From: Melioribacter sp.
GTDB lineage: Bacteria > Bacteroidota > Ignavibacteria > Ignavibacteriales > Melioribacteraceae
Direction: 5' to 3'
Assembly (NCBI GenBank): GCA_023250955.1
Contig: JAHEZQ010000033.1
Location: 1 to 49,944, forward strand
DNA length: 49,944 bases
Shown here in pieces: positions 35,017 through 43,607 of this stretch (the stretch's first letter is position 1; each line of letters starts with the position of its first letter). The notes below the pieces were generated by a model, which was not told the origin of the DNA, did not search any database, and saw nothing but the letters and a program-made list of their open reading frames with translations. A program made the translations under genes and the position numbers.

Positions 35017-36483
35017 ATGTTAGAAAAAATAAAAGAACTAACTAAAGACACTGCGATTTATGGAATTAGTACAATCGTCGGAAGATTTCTTGGCTTTTTT
35101 CTAATTCCATTCTATACAAATGTAATTAACACACATGATTTTGGAATTTACTCCAACATTTACGCTTACCTCGCATTTCTAAACATATTTTTTATCTATG
35201 GAATGGATGCAGCTTTTATGAAATATGCATCCTTAAAAGAAGATAAAGCAGAAAAGAAAAAAATTTTTTCAACTGCATATCTTTTTGTTTCGTTAACTAC
35301 AATATTGTTGGCGGTAACATTCTATCTATTAAAAATCCCGTTTTCCAGATTGATGGAAATTCCTAATGAGTATTCTAAACTATATTACTATCTAATATTT
35401 ATTTTGATTTTTGATACGTTAGCTCTTGTGCCATTTGCTAACTTAAGGTTAGAAAGGAAATCGGGGAAATTTACTTCAATAAAACTCTCAAACATTATAT
35501 TAAATCTAGCTCTTAATTTTATTTTAGTTTTGAAATACAAACTTGGTATCGAAGCAATATTTTTGGCTAACCTGATTGCATCGGCTTTTTCTTTTATTGT
35601 ACTAACACCTGAAATATATAAATTGATTTCTTTCAAGATTGATAAAGAATTTTTAAATAAACTTTTGAAGTTCGGTATTCCATATCTACCAGCAAGTTTA
35701 GCTGCAATGGTAGTCCAGGTAATAGATCGTCCCGTAGTATTGGCAATGACAAATGAATCTACACTTGGTATTTACCAGGCTAATTACAAACTTGGCGTAT
35801 TCATGATGCTGTTTGTTTCGATGTTTCAGTTTGCATGGCAGCCATTTTTTTTGAACAATGCCAAAGAAAAAAATGCCAAAGAAATTTTTGCAAAAGTATT
35901 AACACTGTTTCTGTTGGTGTCAAGTATGTTATGGATTGTTCTTACACTGTTCGTGGAAGATTTTGCACGATTTGAATTCTTACCCGGGAAATCAATTATT
36001 GGAAAAGATTTTTTGAGTGGAATAGCAATTGTGCCGATTATTCTTCTAGGTTATCTTTTCAACGGTATCTATTACAATTTTCAAGCTGGAATTTATATTG
36101 AAGAAAAAACGAAATATTTTCCTTTTGTAACGGGAGCCGGTGCATTGATTAATGTTGTTGTAAATATTTTATTGATACCAATTCTAGGTCTCATAGGTGC
36201 AGCATTGGCAACGTTAGCAAGCTATGTTGTTATGGCTCTTGGATTATATCTTTTCTCTCAGAAGTTTTATCCTATTAAATATGAGTATGGTAAAGTTTTC
36301 AAAATTCTTTCAACAATAACTATTACATGTATTCTTTACTACTATTTGTATTACGAGATAGGCCTTACATTTGTTTACAAACTGATTTTGCTTGTCGGAT
36401 TTGTCGGTTCACTTTTTGTATTAAGAGTAGTTGAGAAGAATGAAATTATTCGTTTAGTTAAAATGCTTCTTCGTGTCAAGTAG
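35017..36483 (+). CDS. Wzx-like polysaccharide flippase (third copy)
   Basis: The 488-residue protein has about 14 hydrophobic spans. The N-terminus LTKDTAIYGISTIVGRFLGF followed by LIPFYTNVINTHDFGIYSN is the classic polysaccharide-biosynthesis exporter pattern. LIFDTLALVPFANLRLERKS, KFGIPYLPASLAAMVVQVID, YQANYKLGVFMMLFVSMFQF and LLIPILGLIGAALATLASYV also match. It is separated from the main cluster by accA and a thioesterase, so it may serve a different lipid-linked substrate (another glycan, or lipid II-like) rather than the cluster's repeat unit. No glycosyltransferase adjoins it. Confidence 0.88.
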   Translation: MLEKIKELTKDTAIYGISTIVGRFLGFFLIPFYTNVINTHDFGIYSNIYAYLAFLNIFFIYGMDAAFMKYASLKEDKAEKKKIFSTAYLFVSLTTILLAVTFYLLKIPFSRLMEIPNEYSKLYYYLIFILIFDTLALVPFANLRLERKSGKFTSIKLSNIILNLALNFILVLKYKLGIEAIFLANLIASAFSFIVLTPEIYKLISFKIDKEFLNKLLKFGIPYLPASLAAMVVQVIDRPVVLAMTNESTLGIYQANYKLGVFMMLFVSMFQFAWQPFFLNNAKEKNAKEIFAKVLTLFLLVSSMLWIVLTLFVEDFARFEFLPGKSIIGKDFLSGIAIVPIILLGYLFNGIYYNFQAGIYIEEKTKYFPFVTGAGALINVVVNILLIPILGLIGAALATLASYVVMALGLYLFSQKFYPIKYEYGKVFKILSTITITCILYYYLYYEIGLTFVYKLILLVGFVGSLFVLRVVEKNEIIRLVKMLLRVK

Positions 36484-36570
36484 TTTTTTATCTTTTCTAA
36501 ATTTTTAAAAAACAAGAAGAAATAAAATTTCTTTTATCATAACTTTTCATCACAATTCTAAAAGAGCACT

Positions 36571-37026
36571 ATGGAATCAATACAAATAAAAATTCAGCAT
36601 ATCACTGATAAATTTAAGGACATACTCTTACCTGAGTACGCTACCGTAGGAAGCAGTGGACTTGATCTTCGTGCTGCTGTTGAAACTGAAATGAAAATTG
36701 AAAAAAGTAAAATTGGATTAATCCCAACAAATCTAAAAGTTGAAATTCCTATTGGTTATGAAATTCAAATTCGTCCCCGCAGCGGACTTGCAGCAAAAAA
36801 TGGAATCGGAGTATTAAATTCTCCGGGAACAATTGATTCCGATTACCGTGGGGAAATCAAAGTGATCCTATTCAATTTTAGTGATGAAGATTTTATTATT
36901 AAACGCGGCGATAGAATTGCTCAGATGGTTATTTCAAAAGTTTACCGCGCAAATTTAATTGTTACTGATGAACTTAATGAAAGTAAACGCGGTGATGGCG
37001 GTTTTGGACACTCCGGAACAATGTAG
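36571..37026 (+). CDS. dut: dUTP diphosphatase
   Basis: The trimeric dUTPase hydrolyses dUTP to dUMP and PPi, keeping uracil out of DNA and feeding thymidylate synthesis. The protein is 151 residues with all five family motifs in order: VGSSGLDLRAAVE (motif 1), RPRSGLAAKNGI (2), GVLNSPGTIDSDYRGEI (3), RGDRIAQMVI (4) and RGDGGFGHSG (5). Length is normal. It sits 87 nt after the flippase and 73 nt before dnaE. Confidence 0.96.
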   Translation: MESIQIKIQHITDKFKDILLPEYATVGSSGLDLRAAVETEMKIEKSKIGLIPTNLKVEIPIGYEIQIRPRSGLAAKNGIGVLNSPGTIDSDYRGEIKVILFNFSDEDFIIKRGDRIAQMVISKVYRANLIVTDELNESKRGDGGFGHSGTM

Positions 37027-37099
37027 CTATTAGCTTTTAGCGATTAGTGTATTAAAAATTAAAATTCATCATCCATAACAATAATTCAACACATTATAA

Positions 37100-40000
37100 A
37101 TGTCAGATTTTGTTCACATACATAATCATTCTCATTATAGTCTTCAGGACGGTGCATGCACAGTTGAAGATCTAATTCATGCAGCTAAAAAAAATAATAT
37201 GCATGCGGTTGCTTTAACTGATCATGGAGTAATGTTTGGCTCTGCTGAATTCTACAAAAAAGCTAAGAAGGAAGGAATTAAACCGCTTGTTGGAATGGAA
37301 GCGTACATTGTAATTGATGGAACACGTTTCGATAGGAAAGGTGATGACCCAGATAATGGGAAAAAGAAATCAAAACCTTATAATCATCTTTTATTGCTTG
37401 CAAAGAATGAGACCGGTTATAAAAATTTGATGAAGTTAACTACCATCGGTCATATTGAAGGATTTTATTATAGACCGAGAGTAGATCTTGAAATTCTAGC
37501 AAAGTATAGTGAAGGATTAATTTGTACTTCGGCATGCCCTGCTGGACCAATTTCAACACCAATAATTAATGATGATTATGCTAAAGCCAGATCAACCGCA
37601 ATTAAATTAAAAGAAATTTTTGGAGATGATTTTTATCTTGAGATTCAAGATCATGGAATGGATATTGAAAAACCTATCCTCGATACGATGCCTAAACTGG
37701 CTGCAGATCTCGGAATAAAATTAGTTGCTACGAATGATATTCATTACATCGAAAAAGATCATTCCATTGCACATAATATTTTAATTCAACTTGGTGATAA
37801 AACCGGAACAGTTGATTATAAAGATTTGCGATACGGAACCGATCAGATATATTTCAAATCCGCAGATGAAATGAAAAACCTTTTCAAAAATTATAAAGGT
37901 GCAATTGAAAATACGATTGAGATCGAAGAAAAAATAAATTTACAATTAGATTTTCATGGACATCAATTCCCGCAATTTCCAATACCACAAAATTCCACTG
38001 CAAAAAACTTAGAAGAATATCTTGAACAACTTGCGGAAGGTAGATTAGAGAGTAAGTTTAAAAAAGTAACTCCGGAAATAGAAGAGCGTTTCAAATTTGA
38101 GATTGATGTTATTAAACAAATGGGTTATGCCGGATATTTTTTAGTCGTACAGGATTTTATTAACGCTGCAAAGCAAAAAGGAATTCCCGTTGGCCCTGGA
38201 AGAGGAAGTGCTGCGGGGAGTTTGGTTGCTTACGTTTTGGGAATAACAAATGTTGATCCTCTTAAATATAATTTATTGTTCGAGCGGTTTTTGAATCCGG
38301 CACGTAAATCAATGCCCGATATTGATGTTGATTTTGCAGATGATAAACGTGGTGAAGTCATCAATTATGTAAAAGAAAAGTACGGAGAGAATTCTGTAGC
38401 CCAGATAATAACTTTTAACAGATTATCATCACGAGCGGTATTAAAAGATGTTGCACGCGTACTTAAAATTCCAATACCAACCGTAGAAAAAATAACAAAA
38501 TTGATTCCTTCAAAGTTCGGACGTGTTTACGATCTTGATCAAGCATTAAATGAAGTACAGGAACTTGCGTGGGTAAAAAAATCAGACGACCCAATTATTC
38601 AAGAACTTATTAAGTATGCAAAAATTCTTGAAGGTATGAATCGCAATGCTTCTAAACATGCGGCGGGTGTTGTTATTACTCCGGGTGAAGTAAGTGATTT
38701 TGTTCCGCTTGCTATTTATGGCGATGATAATTCTATTGTTACACAATTTAATATGAAGGACCTTGAAGATGCCGGATTATTAAAAATGGATTTTCTAGGT
38801 CTCAGAACTTTATCAATCATTAGAGATACGATCGAATTAGTAAAACAATCCCGCAAGATTGAAATTGATATCGATAATATTCCAACCGATGATGCTAAGA
38901 CGTATGAAGTATTCAGCAAAGGGCAGACAACTGCAGTGTTCCAGTTTGAAAGTGCCCCGATGCGGGAGTATCTAAAAAAACTTAGACCGAGCAGTATAAA
39001 TGATCTTGCAGCGATGAACGCACTTTATCGTCCGGGTCCAATGGAATTCATTGATGATTTTTTAGCTCGTCATAATGGAAAAAGGCAAATTAAATATTCA
39101 CATCAAGTTCTTGAACCCATACTTAAAGAAACAAACGGGATTATTGTTTATCAGGAACAGGTAATACAGATTGCAAATAAAGTAGCAGGAATGAGTTTAG
39201 CCGAAGCAGATCTACTTCGCCGTGCTATGGGTAAAAAAGATTTGAAGGCAATGGCCGAACAGAAAGAAAAATTTACGGAAGGAGCAATCAAGAATAATAT
39301 CAGCAAAAGAATTGCAGAAGAAATTTTTGAAGCGATAGATAAATTTGCCAATTACGGTTTTAACAAAAGCCACGCTGTTGCATATTCAATTGTTGCATAT
39401 CAAACTGCATATTTAAAAGCACATTACTTAGAAGAATTTCTTGCGGCAAACCTATCGAATGAATACGGCAACACTGATAAAGTTACTAACTTACTTGAAG
39501 ATTGTCGTAAACTTAATGTAAAAGTTCTTCCGCCGGATATAAATAATCCATCTGTAAAATTCGGTGTTAAGAATAAGCAAATTATTTTTGGTATGAGTGC
39601 GATAAAAAATGTCGGAGTGAATGCTGTGGAAATGATTAAATCATCGCATGTAAAACTTGGAAGAAATTTTAAAAGCATTTATGATTTTTGTGCGAATGTT
39701 GATAATCGGATAGTAAATAAACGTGCGTTGGAAGGATTAGTTCTTTCAGGAGCATTTGATCTTTGCGGCGGTTCTCGCGCACAGAATTTTTTAGCAGTTG
39801 AAGAATCCCTAACCTTTGGTAACAAAGTGCAATCTGCAAAAGGATCTCAATCAGATAGTTTATTTTCTGATGACTCTGATGCGATGCACATTTACGAACC
39901 AAAGCTTCCTGTCGTTCGTCCATGGGAAACAAAAGAACGACTAGCCAAAGAACGAGAGGTACTTGGTTTTTATTTAACGGATCATCCGCTGAGAAAATAT

Positions 40001-40558
40001 GAAACTGAATACAACTCATTCGCAACAGTTCATCTTGGAGAGATGGAAACTTATAAATTTAACGAATCGGTAAGAGCATGCGGAGTTGTAACGGAAGTTA
40101 GAACAAAGATAGATAAACGCGGAAATCAAATGGTGTTTTTTAAGTTAGATGATTTCAGCGGTTCCTGTGAATGTTTGATGTTCTCTAAAGTTTTTGCAAC
40201 ATGCGAAAATCTAATTGCACTTGAATCTACTATTTTAGTAACGGGTAAATTGGAAAGCAGTGGTGATGCTGTAAAACTACATGTTGATGAAGCAATTTCA
40301 CTAGACGATGCAAAACAAAAACTAACAAAGAGAATCGGTATTATAATAGATAAGAATTCAAACCAAGCTAGCATGGTTATTGAGATAAAAAAATTAATTG
40401 AAGAAAATGAAGGATCATTACCTGTACTTATCTGCTTAAAAGATGATGGTGTTATGCGGGAATTTTATATCAATTATAAAATTTCATTCAATTCAGAGTT
40501 CATACCTAAAGTAAAAAAACTTCTCGGCGAAGAATCAATTGTTTATCTGGCTACTTAA
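37100..40558 (+). CDS. dnaE: DNA polymerase III alpha subunit
   Basis: This is the replicative C-family polymerase, 1152 residues. The PHP domain is N-terminal (HIHNHSHYSLQDGACTVEDL, ALTDHGVMFGSAEFYKKAKK). The palm carries PVGPGRGSAAGSLVAYVLGI and the catalytic aspartates in SMPDIDVDFADDKRGEVINY. Further motifs are ASKHAAGVVITPG, MDFLGLRTLSIIRDT, ALYRPGPMEFIDDFL, QVIQIANKVAGMSLAEADLL followed by RRAMGKK, and NYGFNKSHAVAYS. QSDSLF at residues 917-922 fits an internal beta-clamp-binding motif. The C-terminal OB domain is near 985-1080. Size and domain order match DnaE1. Confidence 0.97.
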   Translation: MSDFVHIHNHSHYSLQDGACTVEDLIHAAKKNNMHAVALTDHGVMFGSAEFYKKAKKEGIKPLVGMEAYIVIDGTRFDRKGDDPDNGKKKSKPYNHLLLLAKNETGYKNLMKLTTIGHIEGFYYRPRVDLEILAKYSEGLICTSACPAGPISTPIINDDYAKARSTAIKLKEIFGDDFYLEIQDHGMDIEKPILDTMPKLAADLGIKLVATNDIHYIEKDHSIAHNILIQLGDKTGTVDYKDLRYGTDQIYFKSADEMKNLFKNYKGAIENTIEIEEKINLQLDFHGHQFPQFPIPQNSTAKNLEEYLEQLAEGRLESKFKKVTPEIEERFKFEIDVIKQMGYAGYFLVVQDFINAAKQKGIPVGPGRGSAAGSLVAYVLGITNVDPLKYNLLFERFLNPARKSMPDIDVDFADDKRGEVINYVKEKYGENSVAQIITFNRLSSRAVLKDVARVLKIPIPTVEKITKLIPSKFGRVYDLDQALNEVQELAWVKKSDDPIIQELIKYAKILEGMNRNASKHAAGVVITPGEVSDFVPLAIYGDDNSIVTQFNMKDLEDAGLLKMDFLGLRTLSIIRDTIELVKQSRKIEIDIDNIPTDDAKTYEVFSKGQTTAVFQFESAPMREYLKKLRPSSINDLAAMNALYRPGPMEFIDDFLARHNGKRQIKYSHQVLEPILKETNGIIVYQEQVIQIANKVAGMSLAEADLLRRAMGKKDLKAMAEQKEKFTEGAIKNNISKRIAEEIFEAIDKFANYGFNKSHAVAYSIVAYQTAYLKAHYLEEFLAANLSNEYGNTDKVTNLLEDCRKLNVKVLPPDINNPSVKFGVKNKQIIFGMSAIKNVGVNAVEMIKSSHVKLGRNFKSIYDFCANVDNRIVNKRALEGLVLSGAFDLCGGSRAQNFLAVEESLTFGNKVQSAKGSQSDSLFSDDSDAMHIYEPKLPVVRPWETKERLAKEREVLGFYLTDHPLRKYETEYNSFATVHLGEMETYKFNESVRACGVVTEVRTKIDKRGNQMVFFKLDDFSGSCECLMFSKVFATCENLIALESTILVTGKLESSGDAVKLHVDEAISLDDAKQKLTKRIGIIIDKNSNQASMVIEIKKLIEENEGSLPVLICLKDDGVMREFYINYKISFNSEFIPKVKKLLGEESIVYLAT

Positions 40559-40600
40559 AATTAAAAGAAATTTGTTGTGAGTTAACATCATCTATATTGA

Positions 40601-40631
40601 TTTGATTTCGTATTCGTATTTCTTAAGTTTG
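40601..40631 (+). promoter_or_regulatory. Bacteroidota-type sigma-A promoter upstream of the FabL-like gene
   Basis: TTTG at 40601-40604 and TAAGTTTG at 40624-40631 are separated by 19 nt. This exactly fits the Bacteroidetes housekeeping consensus (TTTG, 19-21 nt, TAnnTTTG). The -7 box ends 29 nt before ATG 40661, leaving room for a short leader with AAGGA at 40649-40653. It would start the fabL/acyl-CoA-dehydrogenase/trxA run. It is the only exact match I found in the intergenic regions. Confidence 0.72.
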
Positions 40632-40660
40632 TGCCGTTATAAATAAACAAGGAAAAATAC

Positions 40661-41479
40661 ATGGAAAAAAAGTGGGCGCTAATATTAGGAGCTTCCAGCG
40701 GTTTTGGGGGTGCGTCTGCAGTTGAACTTGCGAAACATGGATATAATATATTTGGTGTTCATCTTGATCGCCAAGCAACAATGCCGTCAGTTCAACTAGT
40801 TATTAAAAAAATTGAAAAGACTGGTCAGAAGGCAATCTTCTTTAATATAAATGCAGCAGATCAAATTAAGATCAACGATACTCTGGACGAAATCAAAGAA
40901 AGATTTGCAACCAAAGAACATCCCCATGTTCATGTACTTATACATTCTCTTGCTTTCGGAACTTTAAAACCATACATCACAAAAAATCCAAACGATAGCA
41001 TTTCTCCTGCTCAAATGAGTATGACTTTAGATGTTATGGCTCATTCCTTAGTTTATTGGACGCAAGGACTAGTTCAAAGAGATTTGTTTGCAAATAACGG
41101 TAGAATATTTGCTTTAACAAGTGCAGGTTCACATACAGTAATTCCAAATTACGGAGCTGTATCAGCTGCAAAAGCTGCTCTCGAATCTCACATCCGCCAA
41201 CTTGCTGTAGAACTTGGACCAATGAGCATTACATGTAACTCAATTATGGCAGGGGTTACAGATACAGCAGCTGGCAGAAAAATTCCAATGTTCGATAAAA
41301 TGCTCTATGCGGCAAGAATGAAAAATCCCCGCGGCAAATTGACAACACCCGAAGAAGTTGCGAAAGCAATTCTTCTTTTATGTGATGAAAAAGCAGATTG
41401 GATTTCTGGAAATGTAATTGGTGTTGACGGCGGAGAATACATCGTAAATTATATCGGTGAAAAAACATTTAACAAATAA
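40661..41479 (+). CDS. Enoyl-ACP reductase-like SDR (FabL type)
   Basis: This is a 272-residue short-chain dehydrogenase/reductase. The Rossmann start is WALILGASSGFGGASAVELA (residues 5-24) with G-x3-G-x-G spacing. The active site is NYGAVSAAKAALESHIRQLA, in which Tyr164 and Lys171 are seven residues apart (Y-x6-K). That is the spacing of FabI/FabL enoyl-ACP reductases, not the Y-x3-K of ordinary SDRs. The C-terminal GNVIGVDGGEYI is also family-like. The predicted role is NAD(P)H-dependent reduction of enoyl-ACP in fatty-acid elongation. A different SDR substrate is possible because the overall sequence is divergent. The consensus promoter at 40601-40631 precedes it. Confidence 0.75.
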   Translation: MEKKWALILGASSGFGGASAVELAKHGYNIFGVHLDRQATMPSVQLVIKKIEKTGQKAIFFNINAADQIKINDTLDEIKERFATKEHPHVHVLIHSLAFGTLKPYITKNPNDSISPAQMSMTLDVMAHSLVYWTQGLVQRDLFANNGRIFALTSAGSHTVIPNYGAVSAAKAALESHIRQLAVELGPMSITCNSIMAGVTDTAAGRKIPMFDKMLYAARMKNPRGKLTTPEEVAKAILLLCDEKADWISGNVIGVDGGEYIVNYIGEKTFNK

Positions 41480-41494
41480 TCTCAGGAAGGATTG

Positions 41495-42637
41495 ATGAAT
41501 GAATTTACTCTAACTGAAGAACAACAAATGCTGCGGGACATGACCCGCGATTTTGTAAACAATGAGATCAAACCAATAGCTGCTAAAATAGATGCTGAAG
41601 AAAAAATTCCTAAAGAACTAATTCAGAAACTTGGTGAACTTGGATTTTTAGGCGTTGCGTTTCCCGAAGAATACGGAGGCGGAGGATTTGGTGAAGTCGG
41701 TTATTGTTTGATGCAAGAAGAAATTGCCCGTGGTTGTATGTCCACGGCAACATTTATTGGAGCTCATCAATCAATAGGTTCAAATGTAATTTATATCGGT
41801 GGTAGTGAAGAACAAAAACAGAAATATTTAACACCTCTTGCCAAAGGTGAAAAAATTGGTGCGTTTTGTTTAACAGAAGCGCAAGCCGGTTCTGATTCAT
41901 TTAATGTAAAAACGCGTGCGCATTTAGACGGTAATGAATGGGTTATCAATGGTGAAAAACTTTGGATAACTAATGGTGGAATAGCAGATATAGTTTCTGT
42001 ATTTGCAAGGACGGATAAAGGTATCAGTGCTTTTATTGTAGAAACAAAAACTCCAGGATTTAGTGCAGGTCCACCTGAAAAGAAAATGGGAATTAAGGGA
42101 AGTACAACTAATGCTATTACGTTTGATAATGTTAGAATACCAAAAGAAAATTTAATTGGTACAGAGGGTCGTGGATTTATACTAGCAATGAAAACCTTAA
42201 ATGCAGGCAGATTAGGATTGGGAGCTGCATGTTTAGGAGCCTCAAAAGAACTTTTAGAAATGTCAACCCAGTATGCAAAACAAAGAAAACAGTTTGATCA
42301 ATCAATCTCTAATTTTCAGGCAGTACAATTTATGCTTTCCGAAATGGCAATATTGCTTTATGCTATGGAGTCAATGGTATATAGAACTGCAGCTGATTAT
42401 GATGCCAAGAAAGAAGTAAATCGTCAATCGGCAATAGTTAAAATTTTCTGTTCTGAATCCCTTGACAAGATTGCAGATTATGCAGTTCAAATTCATGGTG
42501 GTATGGGATATTCACGCGAACTTCCAATAGAAAGATTTTACAGAGATTCCCGTATCAACAGAATTTTTGAAGGTACTTCTGAAATTCAAAAAGGAATTAT
42601 TGCAAGAGAAGTTTTAAAAAAGAATGGTGTTGTTTAA
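41495..42637 (+). CDS. Acyl-CoA dehydrogenase
   Basis: This FAD-dependent enzyme introduces a 2,3-double bond into acyl-CoA. It is 380 residues. ATG 41495 is chosen because AGGAAGG ends 4 nt upstream; TTG 41492 is too close to that site. Signatures are LGELGFLGVAFPEEYGGGGF, the FAD-binding FCLTEAQAGSDSFNVKTRA, WVINGEKLWITNGGIAD, KMGIKGSTTNAITFDNVRIP, and the C-terminal YSRELPIERFYRDSRINRIF followed by EGTSEIQ. The latter holds the catalytic Glu (residue 359) at the short/medium-chain position. It probably functions in beta-oxidation or amino-acid catabolism and is co-transcribed with the reductase upstream (15-nt gap). Confidence 0.94.
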   Translation: MNEFTLTEEQQMLRDMTRDFVNNEIKPIAAKIDAEEKIPKELIQKLGELGFLGVAFPEEYGGGGFGEVGYCLMQEEIARGCMSTATFIGAHQSIGSNVIYIGGSEEQKQKYLTPLAKGEKIGAFCLTEAQAGSDSFNVKTRAHLDGNEWVINGEKLWITNGGIADIVSVFARTDKGISAFIVETKTPGFSAGPPEKKMGIKGSTTNAITFDNVRIPKENLIGTEGRGFILAMKTLNAGRLGLGAACLGASKELLEMSTQYAKQRKQFDQSISNFQAVQFMLSEMAILLYAMESMVYRTAADYDAKKEVNRQSAIVKIFCSESLDKIADYAVQIHGGMGYSRELPIERFYRDSRINRIFEGTSEIQKGIIAREVLKKNGVV

Positions 42638-42678
42638 GGATTTAGTTTTTTATAATTCATTAAGGAGTAGTTACAAAA

Positions 42679-42999
42679 ATGAAACCTATTACTTTTACTG
42701 ATGGAAACTTTGATGCAGAAGCATTAAAGTCTGATGTTCCTGTCATTGTTGATTTTTGGGCAGCCTGGTGTGGTCCATGTAAAATGATTGCGCCTATCAT
42801 TGAAGATTTAGCAGGCGAATATGAAGGCAAAGTTAAAGTAGGCAAACTTGATGTAGATGAAAATCAACAGACTGCAATTAAGTATGGAGTAAGAAGTATC
42901 CCAACAGTTTTATTTTTAAAAAGTGGAAAAGTTGTTGAAACAATTATTGGTGCAGTTCCAAAATCTATGTTTGCAGAAAAAATAAAAAAATTAGTTTAA
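42679..42999 (+). CDS. trxA: Thioredoxin
   Basis: The 106-residue protein consists of one thioredoxin domain with the unaltered active site WAAWCGPCKMIAP (Cys31 and Cys34), the buried Asp (VDFWA) and cis-Pro75 in RSIPTVLFLKSG. It reduces disulfides in cytosolic proteins using thioredoxin reductase, which is not in the window. There is no signal peptide. TAAGGAG at 42660-42666 is a good ribosome site 12 nt before ATG. A strong hairpin follows at 43047. Confidence 0.96.
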   Translation: MKPITFTDGNFDAEALKSDVPVIVDFWAAWCGPCKMIAPIIEDLAGEYEGKVKVGKLDVDENQQTAIKYGVRSIPTVLFLKSGKVVETIIGAVPKSMFAEKIKKLV

Positions 43000-43046
43000 T
43001 CATTATTGAAAGAATAATTTTGTCAAATCAACCGATCAAAATTCTA

Positions 43047-43075
43047 ATAACGCTATTCTTGTGGAATAGCGTTAT
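43047..43075 (+). terminator. Hairpin after trxA, probable terminator
   Basis: A perfect 12-bp stem (ATAACGCTATTC / GAATAGCGTTAT) closes a 5-nt loop (TTGTG), 48 nt after the trxA stop. The downstream tract (CTATTTG) is only moderately U-rich, so termination efficiency may be modest. It is the most stable hairpin noticed between genes in the window. Confidence 0.6.
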
Positions 43076-43440
43076 CTATTTGCAGACAGATATTGGAAAT
43101 ATCGGGATAAAAAACTTTCCTCTACAGATGATATTATTTTTAACATTTTCTTCGATTCAAAAAAAATAAATGAATCCTAGCTTATTTTAATAGAATTTTT
43201 GCTTATAATGAAAACAGGATTATATTCTAAGGTATTAAAATTGAGCGCTGGAATTAGACCTTGACAAATAAAATAGAGGGTGTTAAATTCAATTAAAAAT
43301 AAAGGGCTTCTAATAAAAACAAACAAAAAACACAATTTTACTCTTGATTTAGAAATCACATTAGTTTATTTTGAATCGCTTCAAACAAGAGAAAAACGGT
43401 TTTTTGTAACATAGCATTAGACTTACAAAGGAAGCCATTT

Positions 43441-43471
43441 GTTCCGTAAATATTAGGGCAAAATACGGAAC
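43441..43471. repeat. Spaced inverted repeat, possible operator or RNA hairpin
   Basis: GTTCCGTA (43441-43448) is mirrored exactly by TACGGAAC (43464-43471) with a 15-nt spacer, 137 nt before the receptor ATG. This is the only GC-containing dyad in the AT-rich leader apart from the trxA hairpin. It could bind a dimeric regulator or fold in the 5' leader RNA. Confidence 0.4.
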
Positions 43472-43534
43472 TGTTATTATTAAGTTTCTGTAATTTAGAA
43501 TTAATAATTCACTTCTAAAAAAAGGAGGTAGTGT

Positions 43535-43603
43535 TTGACATTTTTTTTACAAGTTTTTTCATTTCAAAAACCCTTTCTTAGTTATTCAACAAATAAGGAG
43601 TAA
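43535..43603 (+). CDS. Possible 22-residue leader peptide upstream of the TonB receptor
   Basis: TTG 43535 lies six bases after AGGAGG (43523-43528) and opens a 22-codon frame encoding MTFFLQVFSFQKPFLSYSTN then KE. It ends with TAA at 43601-43603, just inside the AAGGAG ribosome site of the receptor gene. Five Phe codons give it an unusual composition. The arrangement resembles a translated leader coupled to the next gene, but the TTG start and small size make it tentative. Confidence 0.25.
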   Translation: MTFFLQVFSFQKPFLSYSTNKE

Positions 43604-43607
43604 AAAC

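Larger units (their letters stand above)
43000..43607 (+). other. Gene-free 608-nt leader region before the TonB receptor
   Basis: No convincing protein gene lies here. A 60-codon reading on the minus strand (43177-43359) has no ribosome site and low-complexity composition. The region holds a 12-bp hairpin after trxA, an 8-bp spaced inverted repeat (43441-43471), a Shine-Dalgarno-like AAGGAGG (43522-43528) with a 22-codon TTG frame, and the AAGGAG site of the receptor gene. Its length and conserved-looking elements suggest a long 5' untranslated region or promoter region controlling the receptor. Confidence 0.6.

Noticed and set aside
36517-36533. AAGAAAT/ATTTCTT 7-bp dyad before dut
   Set aside because: It is short and almost all A-T with a 3-nt loop. 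It is too weak to call a terminator or operator.
37027-37060. Repeated TTAGC-like words (TAGCTATTAGCTTTTAGCGATTAG) after dut
   Set aside because: It is suggestive of a short intergenic repeat, but only one copy is visible in the window, so it cannot be supported as a repeat family.
39669-40025. 118-codon open frame on the minus strand inside dnaE
   Set aside because: It is antisense to the conserved dnaE reading frame, with no ribosome site or motif.
43015-43022. TAATTTTG resembling a -7 element after trxA
   Set aside because: No TTTG is found 19-21 nt upstream, and it precedes the trxA hairpin rather than a gene.
43177-43359. 60-codon open frame on the minus strand in the receptor leader
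   Set aside because: It has no ribosome site, low-complexity hydrophobic composition and no recognisable motif. It is expected by chance in AT-rich DNA.
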